Source: Methylobacterium sp. UNC378MF (GTDB taxonomy: Bacteria; Pseudomonadota; Alphaproteobacteria; Rhizobiales; Beijerinckiaceae). From it: 64,000 bases of DNA. Shown here one piece after another: positions 43,085 through 54,684 of the stretch. Below the pieces are notes generated by a model. It did no database searches. It saw nothing but the letters and a program-made list of their open reading frames with translations, and was not told the origin of the DNA. The number at the start of each line of letters is the position of its first letter. Positions within the stretch are counted from its first letter, which is position 1. A program made the translations under genes and the position numbers. The DNA is taken from NCBI RefSeq assembly GCF_900103195.1, contig NZ_FMWU01000007.1, positions 62,001 through 126,000 of the forward strand. The letters run 5' to 3'.

Positions 43085-45430
43085 ATGGCGGCGGACAACA
43101 CGGCAGCGGCCCACGATGCGAAGGTCCGGACCGCGGCGAGCGCCGGAAGCGTGGCGCACGGATTTCAGGACGCGGACGACGTCCTTCCGACCTACCACAT
43201 CGAGGCGCAGACCTCTCTGGTGGAGCGGCCCCTGCGCTCGCTGAAATTCGGCGAGGCATTCGGCGTTCTCGACTCCTACGGCGATATCGGCGTCCAGCCC
43301 GGTCCCGAAGGCCTCTATTTCCAAGACACACGCTATCTCTCGCGCCTGGAGGTCACGGTGGAGGGTCAGCGCCCGCTGATGCTCTCCTCGGTGATGCAGG
43401 ACGATAACGGCGCGCTCAGCGTCGACATGACGACGCCGGACATCCGGCTCGACGCCCACGACGAGACCTCGATTCCGCGCGAGACGATCGCGATCGAGCG
43501 CACCAAGTTCCTGTTCCGCGGCGCCTGCTACGACCGGATCGGCCTGCGCTCCTTCGATTCGAAGCACCGCCGCCTGCGCATCGCCGTAACCTTCGACGCG
43601 GATTACCGCGACCTGTTCGAAGTGCGCGGCACCGACAGGAAGGAGCGCGGCAAGCGCGGCGTCCTGGTGGCGAGCGACCGGGAGGTCCAGTTCCGCTATG
43701 TCGGCCTCGACGAGATCGTCCGGACCACGGCGCTGCATTTCGGCCCGAAGCCCGACCTGATCGAGCCGGGCCGCGTCGTCTTCGATGTGTCGCTGCCGCC
43801 GGGGGGCCGGACCTCCCTGTTCATCCGCGTCACGTTCGAGGCGCATCGGGCCTTCACCAAACCGCCGACCGACATGATGGTCGGCGAAGATGCCGCCGCC
43901 AAGCTGACGCTCGCGGCCAATGCCGGTGGCGCCCGGCGCGAGCTCAAGGAACTCGGCGAAGGGATGATCTTCGCCCGCGCCTATCGCGACTCGCGACGCG
44001 ATCTTCGGGCGCTGACGGCGGGGATCACCACGATCATCTCGTCGAACGACCAATTCAACGAAGGCCTTTGCCGCGCCACGGCCGACCTCTACATGCTGGC
44101 GACCCGCACCCCTGAGGGCATCTACCCGTTCGCCGGCATCCCCTGGTACTCCACGGTCTTCGGGCGCGACGGCATCATCACGGCGATGATGGCGCTCTGG
44201 ATCGACCCGAAATTCGCCCGGGGCGTGCTGCGCTACCTCGCCTCGACCCAGGCCAAGGTGGTCGACCCGGCCGCTGACGCCCAGCCCGGCAAGGTCCTGC
44301 ACGAGACCCGGCGCGGCGAGATGGCGATGCTCGGCGAGGTGCCGTTCCGGCACTATTACGGCACCATCGACGGCACGCCGCTCTTCGTCATGTTGGCCTG
44401 GGAATATTACGCGGTCACGGGCGATCTCGACACCGTCCGGGCGATCTGGCCGGCGCTGGAACTCGCCCTGGAATGGATGGATCGCTACGGCGATCGGGAC
44501 GGCGACGGCTTCGTCGAATACGCCCGCGACACCGACAAGGGCCTGGAGAATCAGGGCTGGAAGGACAGCCACGATTCGATCTTCCACACCGACGGTCACC
44601 TGGCCAAGGGGCCGATCGCCCTCTGCGAGGTGCAGGGCTACGTCTACGCGGCCAAGAACGGCATGGCGAAGCTCGCGGCGCTGCTGGGGCATGACCCGAT
44701 GGCCGAGCGCCTCACGCAGGAGGCCGCCTCCCTCCGCGAGACATTCGACGCGGCGTTCTGGAACGAGGAGATCGGCACCTACGCGCTGGCGCTGGACGGC
44801 GCGAAGAAGCAGTGCGCGGTGCGCTCGTCCAATGCCGGCCACGCCCTGTTCACCGGCATCGCCAAGCCGGAGCGGGCGGCCCGGGTCGCCGAGACGCTGC
44901 TGTGCAAGGACGGGTTCAACGGCTGGGGCGTGCGCACGATCGCCAAGGGCGAGGCGCGCTACAACCCGATGTCCTACCACAACGGCTCGATCTGGCCGCA
45001 CGACAACGCCCTGATCGCGATGGGTCTGGCGCGCTACGACCGCAAGCACGAGGCCGCGCGCATCTTCCAGGGGATGTTCGAAACCTCGCTCTACCAGGAC
45101 CAGAAGCGCCTGCCGGAGCTGTTCTGCGGCTTCATGCGCCGCAAGCAGCGCGGGCCGGTCTCCTATCCGGTGGCCTGCAGCCCGCAGGCCTGGGCGGCGG
45201 CGGCACCCTTCGCGTTCCTGGCGGCCTGTCTCGGGCTCGAGTTGGACCACGCGCGCAATCGCGTCCGGCTGAAGAACCCGATCCTCCCGTCCTTCCTCGA
45301 CGGGGTGACACTCTACAACGTCCGGCTCGGAGACTCGCGCCTGGACATCCGGTTCCAGCGCTACGATGACGACGTCACCGTGTCGGTTCAGCGCCGCCAC
45401 GGCGACGTACAGGTGGTGGTTACCAAGTAG
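43085..45430 (+). CDS. Amylo-alpha-1,6-glucosidase/glycogen debranching-like enzyme (781 aa)
   Basis: The N-terminal part (SLKFGEAFGVLDSYGDIGV, GLYFQDTRYLSRLEV) is the GDE N-terminal domain. The (alpha/alpha)6 catalytic half has PWYSTVFGRDGIITAMMALW, WEYYAVTGDLDTVR, ENQGWKDSHDSI and MSYHNGSIWPHDNALIAMGL, as in the amylo-alpha-1,6-glucosidase family. It should trim alpha-1,6 branches of glucans. ATG 43085 is spaced after GGAG; ATG 43076 and TTG 43064 are alternatives. Its partner is probably the upstream glycosyltransferase. Confidence 0.87.
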   Translation: MAADNTAAAHDAKVRTAASAGSVAHGFQDADDVLPTYHIEAQTSLVERPLRSLKFGEAFGVLDSYGDIGVQPGPEGLYFQDTRYLSRLEVTVEGQRPLMLSSVMQDDNGALSVDMTTPDIRLDAHDETSIPRETIAIERTKFLFRGACYDRIGLRSFDSKHRRLRIAVTFDADYRDLFEVRGTDRKERGKRGVLVASDREVQFRYVGLDEIVRTTALHFGPKPDLIEPGRVVFDVSLPPGGRTSLFIRVTFEAHRAFTKPPTDMMVGEDAAAKLTLAANAGGARRELKELGEGMIFARAYRDSRRDLRALTAGITTIISSNDQFNEGLCRATADLYMLATRTPEGIYPFAGIPWYSTVFGRDGIITAMMALWIDPKFARGVLRYLASTQAKVVDPAADAQPGKVLHETRRGEMAMLGEVPFRHYYGTIDGTPLFVMLAWEYYAVTGDLDTVRAIWPALELALEWMDRYGDRDGDGFVEYARDTDKGLENQGWKDSHDSIFHTDGHLAKGPIALCEVQGYVYAAKNGMAKLAALLGHDPMAERLTQEAASLRETFDAAFWNEEIGTYALALDGAKKQCAVRSSNAGHALFTGIAKPERAARVAETLLCKDGFNGWGVRTIAKGEARYNPMSYHNGSIWPHDNALIAMGLARYDRKHEAARIFQGMFETSLYQDQKRLPELFCGFMRRKQRGPVSYPVACSPQAWAAAAPFAFLAACLGLELDHARNRVRLKNPILPSFLDGVTLYNVRLGDSRLDIRFQRYDDDVTVSVQRRHGDVQVVVTK

Positions 45431-45498
45431 GGCTCCCGGGACGGCCCGCTTCGGGGTAAGCGGGCCGTGCGGCACTCTCCGCCGCAGAGGACGGGTTC

Positions 45499-46677
45499 AT
45501 GCCGGCTGATCATCACGCCCCCGATGCGGCCCTGCGCCTCGCGCAGGCCCTGATCCGCTGCCCGTCCGTGACGCCGGAGGATCGCGGCGCCCTCGATGCT
45601 GTCGCCGACGCGCTCCGGCCCGCCGGCTTCACCGTCGCGCGGCCGGTCTTCTCGGAGCCCGGCTATCCCGACACGCCGAACCTCTACGCGCGCATCGGAC
45701 GGGAAGGCCCGTGCCTCGTCTTCGCGGGCCATACCGACGTGGTGCCGGAAGGCGAGGGCGCGTGGCGCCATGCTCCCTTCGAGGGGGCGGTGATCGACGG
45801 GATGCTGTACGGCCGCGGCGCGGCCGACATGAAGGGCGGCGTCGCCTGCATGCTGGCGGCCACGCTCGCCTTTCTGGAACGGCGCGGCGGTAATTTCGGC
45901 GGCTCCATCGCGTTCCTGATCACCGGCGACGAGGAGGGGCCGGCGGTCAACGGCACCGTGAAGCTGCTCGATTGGGCGCGGGCTCGGGGCGAGCGGTTCG
46001 ACCATTGCGTGCTCGGGGAGCCGACCAATCCAGGCCGGCTCGGCGAGATGATCAAGATCGGGCGGCGCGGCTCGCTTACCGGCAAGCTCACGGTGCTTGG
46101 CGGCCAGGGTCACGTCGCCTACCCGCACAAGGCCGAGAACCCGATCCCAGGCCTGCTGCGCCTCGCCTCGGCCCTGGTCGCCGAGCCGCTGGATCGCGGC
46201 ACCGCGCATTTCGACGCCTCGAACCTCGAATTCACTACGATCGATGTCGGCAATCCGGCCAGCAACGTGATCCCGGCGACCGCCCGGGCGACGTTCAACA
46301 TTCGCTTCAACGACGACTGGACGGCGGAGAGCCTGGGCGCCGAGATCCGCCGGCGCCTGGAGCAGGCCGCCGGGAACGCGGTGCGCTTCAGCCTGGACCT
46401 TCAGCCCTCGAACGCGCCGGCCTTCCTGACGCGGCCGGACGCCTTCGTGACGCTGGTCTCCGAAGCGATCCGGGCGGAGACCGGCCTCACGCCGACGCTG
46501 TCGACCACCGGCGGCACGTCGGACGCGCGCTTCATCAAGGATGCCTGCCCGGTGATCGAGTTCGGCCTCGTCGGCGAGACCATGCACCAAGTCGACGAGT
46601 GCGTGGCCGTCGCCGATCTGGAGCGGCTGACGGCGATCTACGTGCGTGTGCTCGAGGCCTATTTCCCCGGCACGTAA
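45499..46677 (+). CDS. dapE: Succinyl-diaminopimelate desuccinylase
   Basis: A lysine and meso-diaminopimelate pathway enzyme. The dinuclear zinc ligands appear in [13 protein letters not shown] (His, Asp), the Glu pair in [11 protein letters not shown] and the C-terminal His in MHQVDE. Length 392 aa fits. ATG 45499 follows GAGGACGGG. It overlaps the convergent truA by 19 bp. Confidence 0.95.
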   Translation: MPADHHAPDAALRLAQALIRCPSVTPEDRGALDAVADALRPAGFTVARPVFSEPGYPDTPNLYARIGREGPCLVFAGHTDVVPEGEGAWRHAPFEGAVIDGMLYGRGAADMKGGVACMLAATLAFLERRGGNFGGSIAFLITGDEEGPAVNGTVKLLDWARARGERFDHCVLGEPTNPGRLGEMIKIGRRGSLTGKLTVLGGQGHVAYPHKAENPIPGLLRLASALVAEPLDRGTAHFDASNLEFTTIDVGNPASNVIPATARATFNIRFNDDWTAESLGAEIRRRLEQAAGNAVRFSLDLQPSNAPAFLTRPDAFVTLVSEAIRAETGLTPTLSTTGGTSDARFIKDACPVIEFGLVGETMHQVDECVAVADLERLTAIYVRVLEAYFPGT

Positions 46678-47420
46678 TCCACGCCCACGAAGGTCAGCCC
46701 AGCGGCCGGCGCCAACGGCCCGCACCGGCGCTTGTCGCCCGAAGCGAGGATCTCGGCCACGTCATCCGCCGAGAGGCGTCCGCAGCCGGCCAGCATCAGG
46801 GTGCCCACCATGGCCCGCACCTGATGGTGCAGGAAAGAGCGCGCCGAGGTCGCCACCACGATCTCGTCATGGAGCGCCATCGGGGCGCGGGCGACGTCGA
46901 GCTGCTCCAGCGTGCGGATCGGGCTGTTGGCTTGGCATTCGGCGGCCCGGAAAGCCGAGAAGTCGTGATGGCCGACGAGGCGTTGGGCCGCGTCGTGCAT
47001 GCGGTCGGCATCGAGGGGCCACGGCACGTGCCAGACATGGGCGCGCGTCAGCGCCGCCGGGCTGCGCCGGTTGAGGATGCGGTAGCGGTAGTGTCGGCGG
47101 ATCGCCGAGTGGCGGGCGTCGAAGCTCGCGGGCACGATCTCGGCGGAGAGGATGGCAACGGGCCGCGGCCGCAGATGGGCGTTCAGCGCATCCCGCACCG
47201 TGTCGGTCCGCCAGTCCTTGGCGAGGTCGAGATGGGCCACCTGATGGATGGCGTGGACCCCGGCATCGGTCCGCCCGGCGCAGGTGAGCCGAACCTCCTC
47301 TCCGGAAAAGCGCGTGACGGCCGCCTCGATCGCGCCCTGGACGGTGGGATCGTCCGCCTGCCGTTGCCAGCCGCAGAACGGGCCGCCGTCGTACTCGATG
47401 ACGAGCTTGTAGCGGGGCAT
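46659..47420 (-). CDS. truA: tRNA pseudouridine(38-40) synthase TruA
   Basis: Catalytic Asp in [38 protein letters not shown] opens the domain; [16 protein letters not shown] is the second motif. 253 aa. It modifies tRNA anticodon-stem uridines. It starts at the fmt stop with one base overlap, so it belongs to the leftward def-fmt-truA operon. Confidence 0.95.
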   Translation of the reverse strand: MPRYKLVIEYDGGPFCGWQRQADDPTVQGAIEAAVTRFSGEEVRLTCAGRTDAGVHAIHQVAHLDLAKDWRTDTVRDALNAHLRPRPVAILSAEIVPASFDARHSAIRRHYRYRILNRRSPAALTRAHVWHVPWPLDADRMHDAAQRLVGHHDFSAFRAAECQANSPIRTLEQLDVARAPMALHDEIVVATSARSFLHHQVRAMVGTLMLAGCGRLSADDVAEILASGDKRRCGPLAPAAGLTFVGVDYVPGK

Positions 47421-48349
47421 CAGCCGAGGCGGGCGCCGGGCGTCAGGCGGGCGCCGCGCACGAACTCGGCGCCGCTCGCGCTACCTCCCTTTCCGGCCCG
47501 GCGCAACGCCATGAGCCGCACGGCGCCGTCGCCGCAGGCGACAAGTCCCTCGGAATCGCGCAGCGTGCCCGGCTCGCCCGCGCCCTCCGCCGGGACGGCG
47601 CGGAGCACCTTCACGCGCTCGACACCCTTGCCGAGATCGGTCTCGAAGAAGGCGCCGGGGGACGGCGACAGCCCGTTGATCCGGTTGGCGACCTCGCGTG
47701 CCGGCCGAGACCAGTCGATCCGCGCCGCGTCGTTGGTGATCTTGTGGGCGTAGACCACGCCGTCTTCCGCCTGTGGCGTGAGGTGCAGCGTGCCCGCCGC
47801 GAGTTGGACGATGGCCTGCGCCATCAGGTCGGCGCCGAGCGGCATCAATGCGTCGTGGAGTTCGCCTGCGGTCATGCCCGGCGTGATCGGGATGCGGGCC
47901 TCCAGCGCCACGGGGCCGGTATCGAGGCCGGCCTCCATCCGCATCACACCGACGCCGCTCTCGGCATCGCCCGCCATGACCGCGCGCTGGATCGGTGCCG
48001 CGCCGCGCCAGCGCGGCAGCAGGGATCCGTGCAGGTTGAGGCAGCCGTGCTGCGGCGCATCGAGGATCGCCTGCGGCAGCAGCATCCCGTAGGCGACCAC
48101 CACGGCGACGTCGGCTCGATGCCCCGCGAAGGTCACGGCCGCCTCCGGCGTCCGAAGCGTCGACGGGGTCAGGACCGGTACGCCGAGCGTGTCGGCCAGC
48201 GCGTGGACCGGGGAGGGGCGCAGGCTCATGCCGCGGCCGGCTTTCGCAGGCGCGCGGGTATAGACCGCCGCGATGTCGTGCCCGTCCTGCGCGAGGCGCG
48301 CGAGCGTCGGCACCGCGAAATCCGGTGTCCCCATGAAGACGATGCGCAT
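47420..48349 (-). CDS. fmt: Methionyl-tRNA formyltransferase
   Basis: [19 protein letters not shown] is the N-terminal Rossmann part and [24 protein letters not shown] carries the catalytic Asn-His and SLLP region. The C-terminal OB-fold is present ([10 protein letters not shown]). 309 aa. It formylates initiator tRNA, and def, encoded 7 bp upstream, removes the formyl group from nascent proteins. Confidence 0.96.
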   Translation of the reverse strand: MRIVFMGTPDFAVPTLARLAQDGHDIAAVYTRAPAKAGRGMSLRPSPVHALADTLGVPVLTPSTLRTPEAAVTFAGHRADVAVVVAYGMLLPQAILDAPQHGCLNLHGSLLPRWRGAAPIQRAVMAGDAESGVGVMRMEAGLDTGPVALEARIPITPGMTAGELHDALMPLGADLMAQAIVQLAAGTLHLTPQAEDGVVYAHKITNDAARIDWSRPAREVANRINGLSPSPGAFFETDLGKGVERVKVLRAVPAEGAGEPGTLRDSEGLVACGDGAVRLMALRRAGKGGSASGAEFVRGARLTPGARLG

Positions 48350-48356
48350 GGCCGGG

Positions 48357-48872
48357 TCAGGCCGCGTCGCGCTTGGCCGCCTTGGTGAACTTCTTGATCA
48401 CCCGGTCGCGCTTCAGCTTCGAGAGGTGATCGATGAACAGGACGCCGTTGAGATGGTCGATCTCGTGCTGGATGCAGGTCGAGAGCAGGCCGTCGGCCTC
48501 GATTTCCTGCTCCCTGCCGTCGAGGTCGCGGAACCTGACGCGCACCCGGTCGGGCCGCTCGACCTCGGCGTAATAGTCGGGGATCGACAGGCAGCCCTCG
48601 TCGTAGACCCGCTTCTCCTCCGAGAACCAGACGATCTCGGGGTTGATGAACACCCGGGCGTCACGGACGCCTTCCTCCTTCGACGTGTCGATCGTCACGA
48701 CGCGTTTGGCGACGCCGATCTGGATCGCCGCCAGCCCGACGCCGGGGGCGTCGTACATCGTCTCGAACATGTCGGCGACGAGGGTGCGGACCTCGTCGGT
48801 GATCGGGCCGACCGGTTCGGAGCCAAGGCGCAGGACCGGATCGGGGAGGATGACGAGCGGGCGGATGGTCAT
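48357..48872 (-). CDS. def: Peptide deformylase
   Basis: All three catalytic motifs are present: [19 protein letters not shown] (metal Cys) and QHEIDHLNG (HExxH metal ligands). 171 aa, class I type. It removes N-formyl groups from new proteins. First gene of the leftward def-fmt-truA operon. Confidence 0.96.
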   Translation of the reverse strand: MTIRPLVILPDPVLRLGSEPVGPITDEVRTLVADMFETMYDAPGVGLAAIQIGVAKRVVTIDTSKEEGVRDARVFINPEIVWFSEEKRVYDEGCLSIPDYYAEVERPDRVRVRFRDLDGREQEIEADGLLSTCIQHEIDHLNGVLFIDHLSKLKRDRVIKKFTKAAKRDAA

Positions 48873-48976
48873 GGCGGAAACCGGCAGGGAAGGCGCCGGG
48901 ACGGGGCCGGGCTCAGCGTCGAATAGGATGCGGCCGAGGACCGGTCAAATACCGGTCCGCGTCGGGTTAACGTCCC

Positions 48977-49582
48977 TCAGAACGCCGTGCGGCTGCGGAT
49001 CGCCGCCGAGAGGGTGCCCTCATCCAGATAGTCGAGTTCGCCACCCACCGGCACACCATGGGCGAGGCGCGTGACCTTCACGCCGCAATGGCGGATCGAC
49101 TCGGTGACGTAATGGGCGGTGGTCTGGCCGTCGACGGTGGCGTTCAGCGCCAGGATGACCTCGGTCACCTCGGGCGGGGCCACCCGCTCCACGAGGCTTG
49201 CGAGGTTCAGGTGCTCCGGCCGCACGCCGTCGAGCGCCGAGAGGACGCCGCCGAGCACGTGATAGCGTGCCTTCACGGCCCCTGAGCGTTCCAGCGCCCA
49301 GAGATCGGACACGTCCTCCACCACCACGAGCGTCGTCGGGTCGCGCTCGGCGTCCCGGCAGATCGTGCAGGGGTCGGAGGTATCGACGTTGCCACAGCGC
49401 GTGCACACGATGATGCGGTCGGCCGCCACCCGCATGGCGTCGGCGAGCGGCCCGAGCAGCGTGTCGCGCTTCTTGATGAGCTGGAGGGCGGCCCGCCGCG
49501 CCGAGCGCGGTCCAAGGCCCGGCATGCGGGCGAGGAGCTGGATCAAACGCTCGATCTCGGGGCCGGCGACGGCTTGGGGCAT
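48977..49582 (-). CDS. recR: Recombination protein RecR
   Basis: [17 protein letters not shown] is the helix-hairpin-helix, [16 protein letters not shown] the zinc finger and [16 protein letters not shown] with YVTESI the Toprim domain. 201 aa from ATG 49582, because the upstream extension is not protein-like. It acts in RecFOR gap repair. Here it is separated from dnaX-ybaB, with which it is usually linked. Confidence 0.95.
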   Translation of the reverse strand: MPQAVAGPEIERLIQLLARMPGLGPRSARRAALQLIKKRDTLLGPLADAMRVAADRIIVCTRCGNVDTSDPCTICRDAERDPTTLVVVEDVSDLWALERSGAVKARYHVLGGVLSALDGVRPEHLNLASLVERVAPPEVTEVILALNATVDGQTTAHYVTESIRHCGVKVTRLAHGVPVGGELDYLDEGTLSAAIRSRTAF

Positions 49583-49998
49583 CGTGCCTCTTGGGCGAGG
49601 AAAGGGCTGAGGGTCCGGCAAGGGCATAGACGCCGCCGGGCGGCGCGCAAGGGTGCATTCGCCAGTGCCTGCGCGCGTGCGTGGTATATGGGTATTCCAG
49701 AACAGCTTCGCCCGTGCCGTTCTGCTGTGCGGCGTACGAAACTGCTTACAGACTTGGGTTCCTGAGTCCACGACTGTGGTCTAACCTGTTTGTCCACGTT
49801 GCGGGCTCATGGCGGAGCCCATTATGACAGCGAAGCTTCGCCGCCTACTGGAAAGTGGGACGGGAAGCGGCCGGGAACGGAGATCCTGCGCGCGGCGGAC
49901 CTGTACGACCGCGCGGACGTCTCCCGGGCAAACCCGGACGGCGGTGCCGTCCGGCTCAGTCGCGTCGACGGTCGAACAGGGGCCCGGGAGATACGATC
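49583..49998. promoter_or_regulatory. 416-bp region between recR and pckA
   Basis: No gene is supported. It includes a short palindrome GCGAAGCTTCGC near 49832 and an imperfect inverted repeat GGGCTC/GAGCCC near 49803. The recR and pckA promoters must lie here. Nothing more specific is visible. Confidence 0.4.
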
Positions 49999-51618
<1,620 letters not shown>

Positions 51619-51627
51619 GAACGAGAG

Positions 51628-51650
51628 CGGGCGGCCCGATGGGCCGCCCG
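51628..51650 (+). terminator. Terminator of pckA
   Basis: Perfect 10-bp arms CGGGCGGCCC and GGGCCGCCCG around a 3-nt loop, followed by TTTCGCTTCG, begin 10 bp past the pckA stop. Confidence 0.85.
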
Positions 51651-51686
51651 TTTCGCTTCGTCGTCGGGACCGCCTCTCCAGACCGC

Positions 51687-51801
51687 ATCCTCATCCTGAG
51701 GTGCCGGAGCGAAGCGCAGGCCTCGACGGAGAGGTCCAGCCGGCCGCGCGATCCCTGAAGCCATCCGTCAAGGCGGCTCCACCATCCCGCAGGATGAGGA
51801 T
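51687..51801. repeat. 115-bp intergenic element with 12-bp terminal inverted repeats
   Basis: ATCCTCATCCTG at 51687-51698 and CAGGATGAGGAT at 51790-51801 are perfect inverted copies. The interior AGGTGCCGGAGCGAAGCG is like the short palindromic repeats dispersed between genes in Rhizobiales. It is non-coding. Mobility is suggested by the terminal repeats but not shown. Confidence 0.55.
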
Positions 51802-51831
51802 CGTGGACCGGATGAACGGCGACGCGCCAAC

Positions 51832-52155
51832 CTAGAACGGCAGCTTCATCCCGGGCGGCAGGGGCAGGCCCTTGGTCAACTCGGCCATGCGCTCCTGCAT
51901 GGTCGCCTCGGCCTTGCCGCGGGCGTCGTTGCAAGCCGCCACGATCAGATCCTCGAGGATCTCGCGCTCGTCCGCCACCATCAGGGACGGGTCGATGCTG
52001 ACGCCCTTCATCTGGCCCTTGGCGGTCATCGTCACCCGCACCGAGCCGCCGCCCGAGGCGCCCGACACCTCGATCTCGTCCATCTCGGATTGCAGGTTGG
52101 CCATCTTCTCCTGCATGGCCTGAGCCTGCTTCATGATGCCCATCAGGTCGCGCAT
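51832..52155 (-). CDS. ybaB: YbaB/EbfC nucleoid-associated protein
   Basis: 107 aa: MKQAQAMQEKMANLQSEMDEIEV and VTMTAKGQMKGVSIDPSLMV are the family signature. It binds DNA as a dimer. The start ATG 52155 follows AAAGAGAGCC. It lies 73 bp after dnaX on the same strand, the usual order. Confidence 0.93.
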   Translation of the reverse strand: MRDLMGIMKQAQAMQEKMANLQSEMDEIEVSGASGGGSVRVTMTAKGQMKGVSIDPSLMVADEREILEDLIVAACNDARGKAEATMQERMAELTKGLPLPPGMKLPF

Positions 52156-52228
52156 GCGGCTCTCTTTCCGTTTCCTCGTCTGATCTGGGTATGGCGTCGC
52201 CCCGGCGCCACCATGCTTCGGGCGCGCG

Positions 52229-54103
52229 TCAGGCGTCGTCCTCGATCTCGTCGCCATGCGCCGCGTCGCCTTCCCCGAGGATCTCCTGCTCGGCGGAGGG
52301 CACGGCCTCGGGGGCGGTCTCGCGCACGTCGACGATCTCGGCGCCGGGGAAGCGCGTCAGTACCTCGCGGACGAACGGATCCGCGGCGGCGTTCTCCCGC
52401 CGGGTCTCGGTGGCGGCCCGGGCTGCCGCGTCGAGGGTCGGAGCCCCCTCGTCCTTCGACAGGGCCACCACCCAGCGCCGCCTGATCCAGCGTTCGATGG
52501 CGGCGGCGATGTCGTTGGCGAGGCTCGGCCGTCCGCCCGGGGCGAGGCGGAACTCGATCCGGCCCTCCTCGAAGCGCACCAGATGGACGTCGCGCTCCAG
52601 CGCGGTGCGCAGCAGGATGTCCCGATTGGCGTCGGCCAGTGCGATCAGATCCTCGAACCGGCCGAGGCGCGGCATCGGGGGAGCGGCGGGCGCCGGTCTC
52701 GGAGCCGGGGCGCTCGCGGGCGCACTCATGGCGGTGGGCGCCGCCACGGCAGCGGGCTCCGCCGGGGCCGTGCGGGGTGCGGCGGCCAAAGCCGCGGAGC
52801 CGCCGCCGCGCAGATCGGGGATCGGCGGCAGCGGCGGCCGGGCCGGAACGGCCGGGTTTTCGTCGGCAGGCGCTTCGGCCGCCTCGGCCTTGAGCTGGCG
52901 CAGGGCCTCATCGGGCGTCGGCAGGTCGGCCGCGTAGGCGAGGCGCACGATCGCCATCTCGGCCGCCGCGAGAGGCCGGGGCGCGGCCTGAACCTCGGGA
53001 ATCGCCTTCAGCAGGATCTGCCATGCCCTCGACAGCGCGCGGATCGAGAGCTTGTCGGCGAATTCAGCCCCCCGGACTCGCTCGGTCTCGCTGAGCGTCG
53101 GGTCTGCGGCGGTCTCCGGCACCACCTTGAGCCGGGTGACGAGATGCGTGAAGGCCGCGAGGTCCGAGAGCACCACCGACGGATCCGCGCCGGAATCGTA
53201 CTGCGCCCGCAATTCCGCGAAAGCGGCCGGCACCGAACCGCGCATCACCGCCTCGAACAGGTCGAGGATCCGGGCCCGGTCGGCCAGACCCAGCATGTCG
53301 CGCACGCTCTGGCCGGTGATCGTGCCGGCGCCGTGGGCGATCGCCTGGTCGAGCAGCGAGAGGGCGTCGCGAACGGATCCTTCCGCGGCGCGGACGATGG
53401 CGCCCAGCGCCTCGTCCTCGACGGTGACGCCCTCGGCCGCGCAGACCTTCGCGAGATGCGCGTGCAGGGTTGGCGCCTCGACCCGGCGCAGATCGAATCG
53501 CTGGCAGCGGGACAGGATCGTCACCGGGACCTTGCGGATCTCCGTGGTGGCGAACACGAACTTGGCGTGCGGCGGCGGCTCCTCCAGCGTCTTCAGGAAG
53601 GCGTTGAACGCCTTCTCGGAGAGCATGTGGACCTCGTCGACGATGTAGACCTTGTAGCGTGCGGAAACCGGCCCGTAGCGGATGCCGTCGATGATCGCGC
53701 GCACGTCGTCGATGCCGGTATGCGAGGCGGCATCCATCTCCAGCACGTCCATGTGCCGGGATTCCATGATCGCCGCGCAATGGAGGCCGAGTTCCGGCAT
53801 CGACACGGTCGGCCCGGTATCGGGGTGGCCGGCGCGGGCGTAGTTGAGGCCGCGGGCGAGGATCCGCGCCGTCGTGGTCTTTCCGACGCCGCGGACGCCG
53901 GTGAGCATCCAGGCCTGTGGGATCCGGTTGGCCGCGAACCCGTTGGCGAGGGTGCGCACCATCGCGTCCTGGCCGATCAGGTCGCCGAAATTTGTGGGGC
54001 GGTATTTTCGCGCCAGCACCCGGTAGGGCGTCGCCGCGGCAGGGGGCGCTGGAAACCCGGGCAGGCCCGGCTCGTCGTCAGGCGTGCCGGTCGTAGCGTC
54101 CAT
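52229..54103 (-). CDS. dnaX: DNA polymerase III subunit gamma/tau
   Basis: The clamp-loader ATPase: GVRGVGKTTTAR is Walker A, IVDEVHMLSEKAFNAFLKTLEEPP Walker B and sensor, and FDLRRVEAPTLHAHLA lies beyond. Only one Cys (GLHC) remains where the zinc module of the family has four, so the finger is degenerate. A long Ala/Pro-rich region (about residues 390-480) precedes the C-terminal tau domain. 624 aa. The SRP RNA lies upstream. Confidence 0.95.
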   Translation of the reverse strand: MDATTGTPDDEPGLPGFPAPPAAATPYRVLARKYRPTNFGDLIGQDAMVRTLANGFAANRIPQAWMLTGVRGVGKTTTARILARGLNYARAGHPDTGPTVSMPELGLHCAAIMESRHMDVLEMDAASHTGIDDVRAIIDGIRYGPVSARYKVYIVDEVHMLSEKAFNAFLKTLEEPPPHAKFVFATTEIRKVPVTILSRCQRFDLRRVEAPTLHAHLAKVCAAEGVTVEDEALGAIVRAAEGSVRDALSLLDQAIAHGAGTITGQSVRDMLGLADRARILDLFEAVMRGSVPAAFAELRAQYDSGADPSVVLSDLAAFTHLVTRLKVVPETAADPTLSETERVRGAEFADKLSIRALSRAWQILLKAIPEVQAAPRPLAAAEMAIVRLAYAADLPTPDEALRQLKAEAAEAPADENPAVPARPPLPPIPDLRGGGSAALAAAPRTAPAEPAAVAAPTAMSAPASAPAPRPAPAAPPMPRLGRFEDLIALADANRDILLRTALERDVHLVRFEEGRIEFRLAPGGRPSLANDIAAAIERWIRRRWVVALSKDEGAPTLDAAARAATETRRENAAADPFVREVLTRFPGAEIVDVRETAPEAVPSAEQEILGEGDAAHGDEIEDDA

Positions 54104-54141
54104 GCCGAATCTGGATCTGGCTGCCGCGCGCCGTGGAATGA

Positions 54142-54240
54142 GGTGGGAGGCTGGACGAAGACCCGCTCGGTCTCGTTAGGGCTGCTTCCTTCCGGACCTG
54201 ACCCGGTTGGCGAGTGAAACGTCCCTCGCCAACCCCCCGC
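54142..54240 (-). ncRNA. ffs: Signal recognition particle RNA, small bacterial type (4.5S)
   Basis: On the minus strand GGTCAGGTCCGGAAGGAAGC is the near-invariant SRP apical sequence, followed by AGCC. The 5' GGGGGGTTGGCGAGG pairs with a 3' CCAGCCTCCC to close the long stem. Ends are approximate to a few bases. It lies between the PepSY gene and dnaX. Confidence 0.93.
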
Positions 54241-54280
54241 CGGCTATATGGCCGGGCCTTGGCCCGAACGCAAGCGCCGC

Positions 54281-54541
54281 CTAATCCGCCTTGCGCTTCA
54301 CGATGGCCAGGGACTTGGGATCGAGCTTCAGGTCGAACTGCTTGCCGCTGGCGTCGACCGCGTCGTCGACCTCGATCATGCCGTCGTCCAGTTCGATCTC
54401 CTTCCACTTGGTGAAGCCCTCCTGCTTGAGCAGGGCCTCGACCTTGGCCTGCTGATCGGGCGGAAGCTTCTCGTCGGCGCGGGCGGAGAGACCGGTGCCG
54501 GCGACCAAGGTCAGGGCGAGCAGGGATGTGGTCAGGCGCAT
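54281..54541 (-). CDS. Exported PepSY-like protein (86 aa)
   Basis: A signal peptide (TSLLALTLVAGTGLSARA) precedes a single small PepSY-type domain: LPPDQQAKVEALLKQEGFTKWKEIELDDGMIEVDDAVDASGKQFDLKLDPKSLAIV. These domains sit in the periplasm and often inhibit proteases or bind metals. The target is unknown. Confidence 0.8.
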   Translation of the reverse strand: MRLTTSLLALTLVAGTGLSARADEKLPPDQQAKVEALLKQEGFTKWKEIELDDGMIEVDDAVDASGKQFDLKLDPKSLAIVKRKAD

Positions 54542-54684
54542 GGCTGTCTCCGGTCTGGCCATTGTTTCCGGCTGTGAACAGGCCGGCAGCACCGTGGTTC
54601 CATCGGAGCGATGCCCTTGAGCCTCCCTCGAATCTGCCGCACATCTTGGCCGTACCGGAACGCGCCGGCGAGGACACTGCACCG

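Noticed and set aside
42995..45475. Long open frame (826 codons) on the minus strand opposite the glucosidase gene
   Set aside because: It mirrors the debranching-type gene, is His/Arg/Gly-rich without any recognisable domain, and arises from third-position GC bias on the opposite strand.
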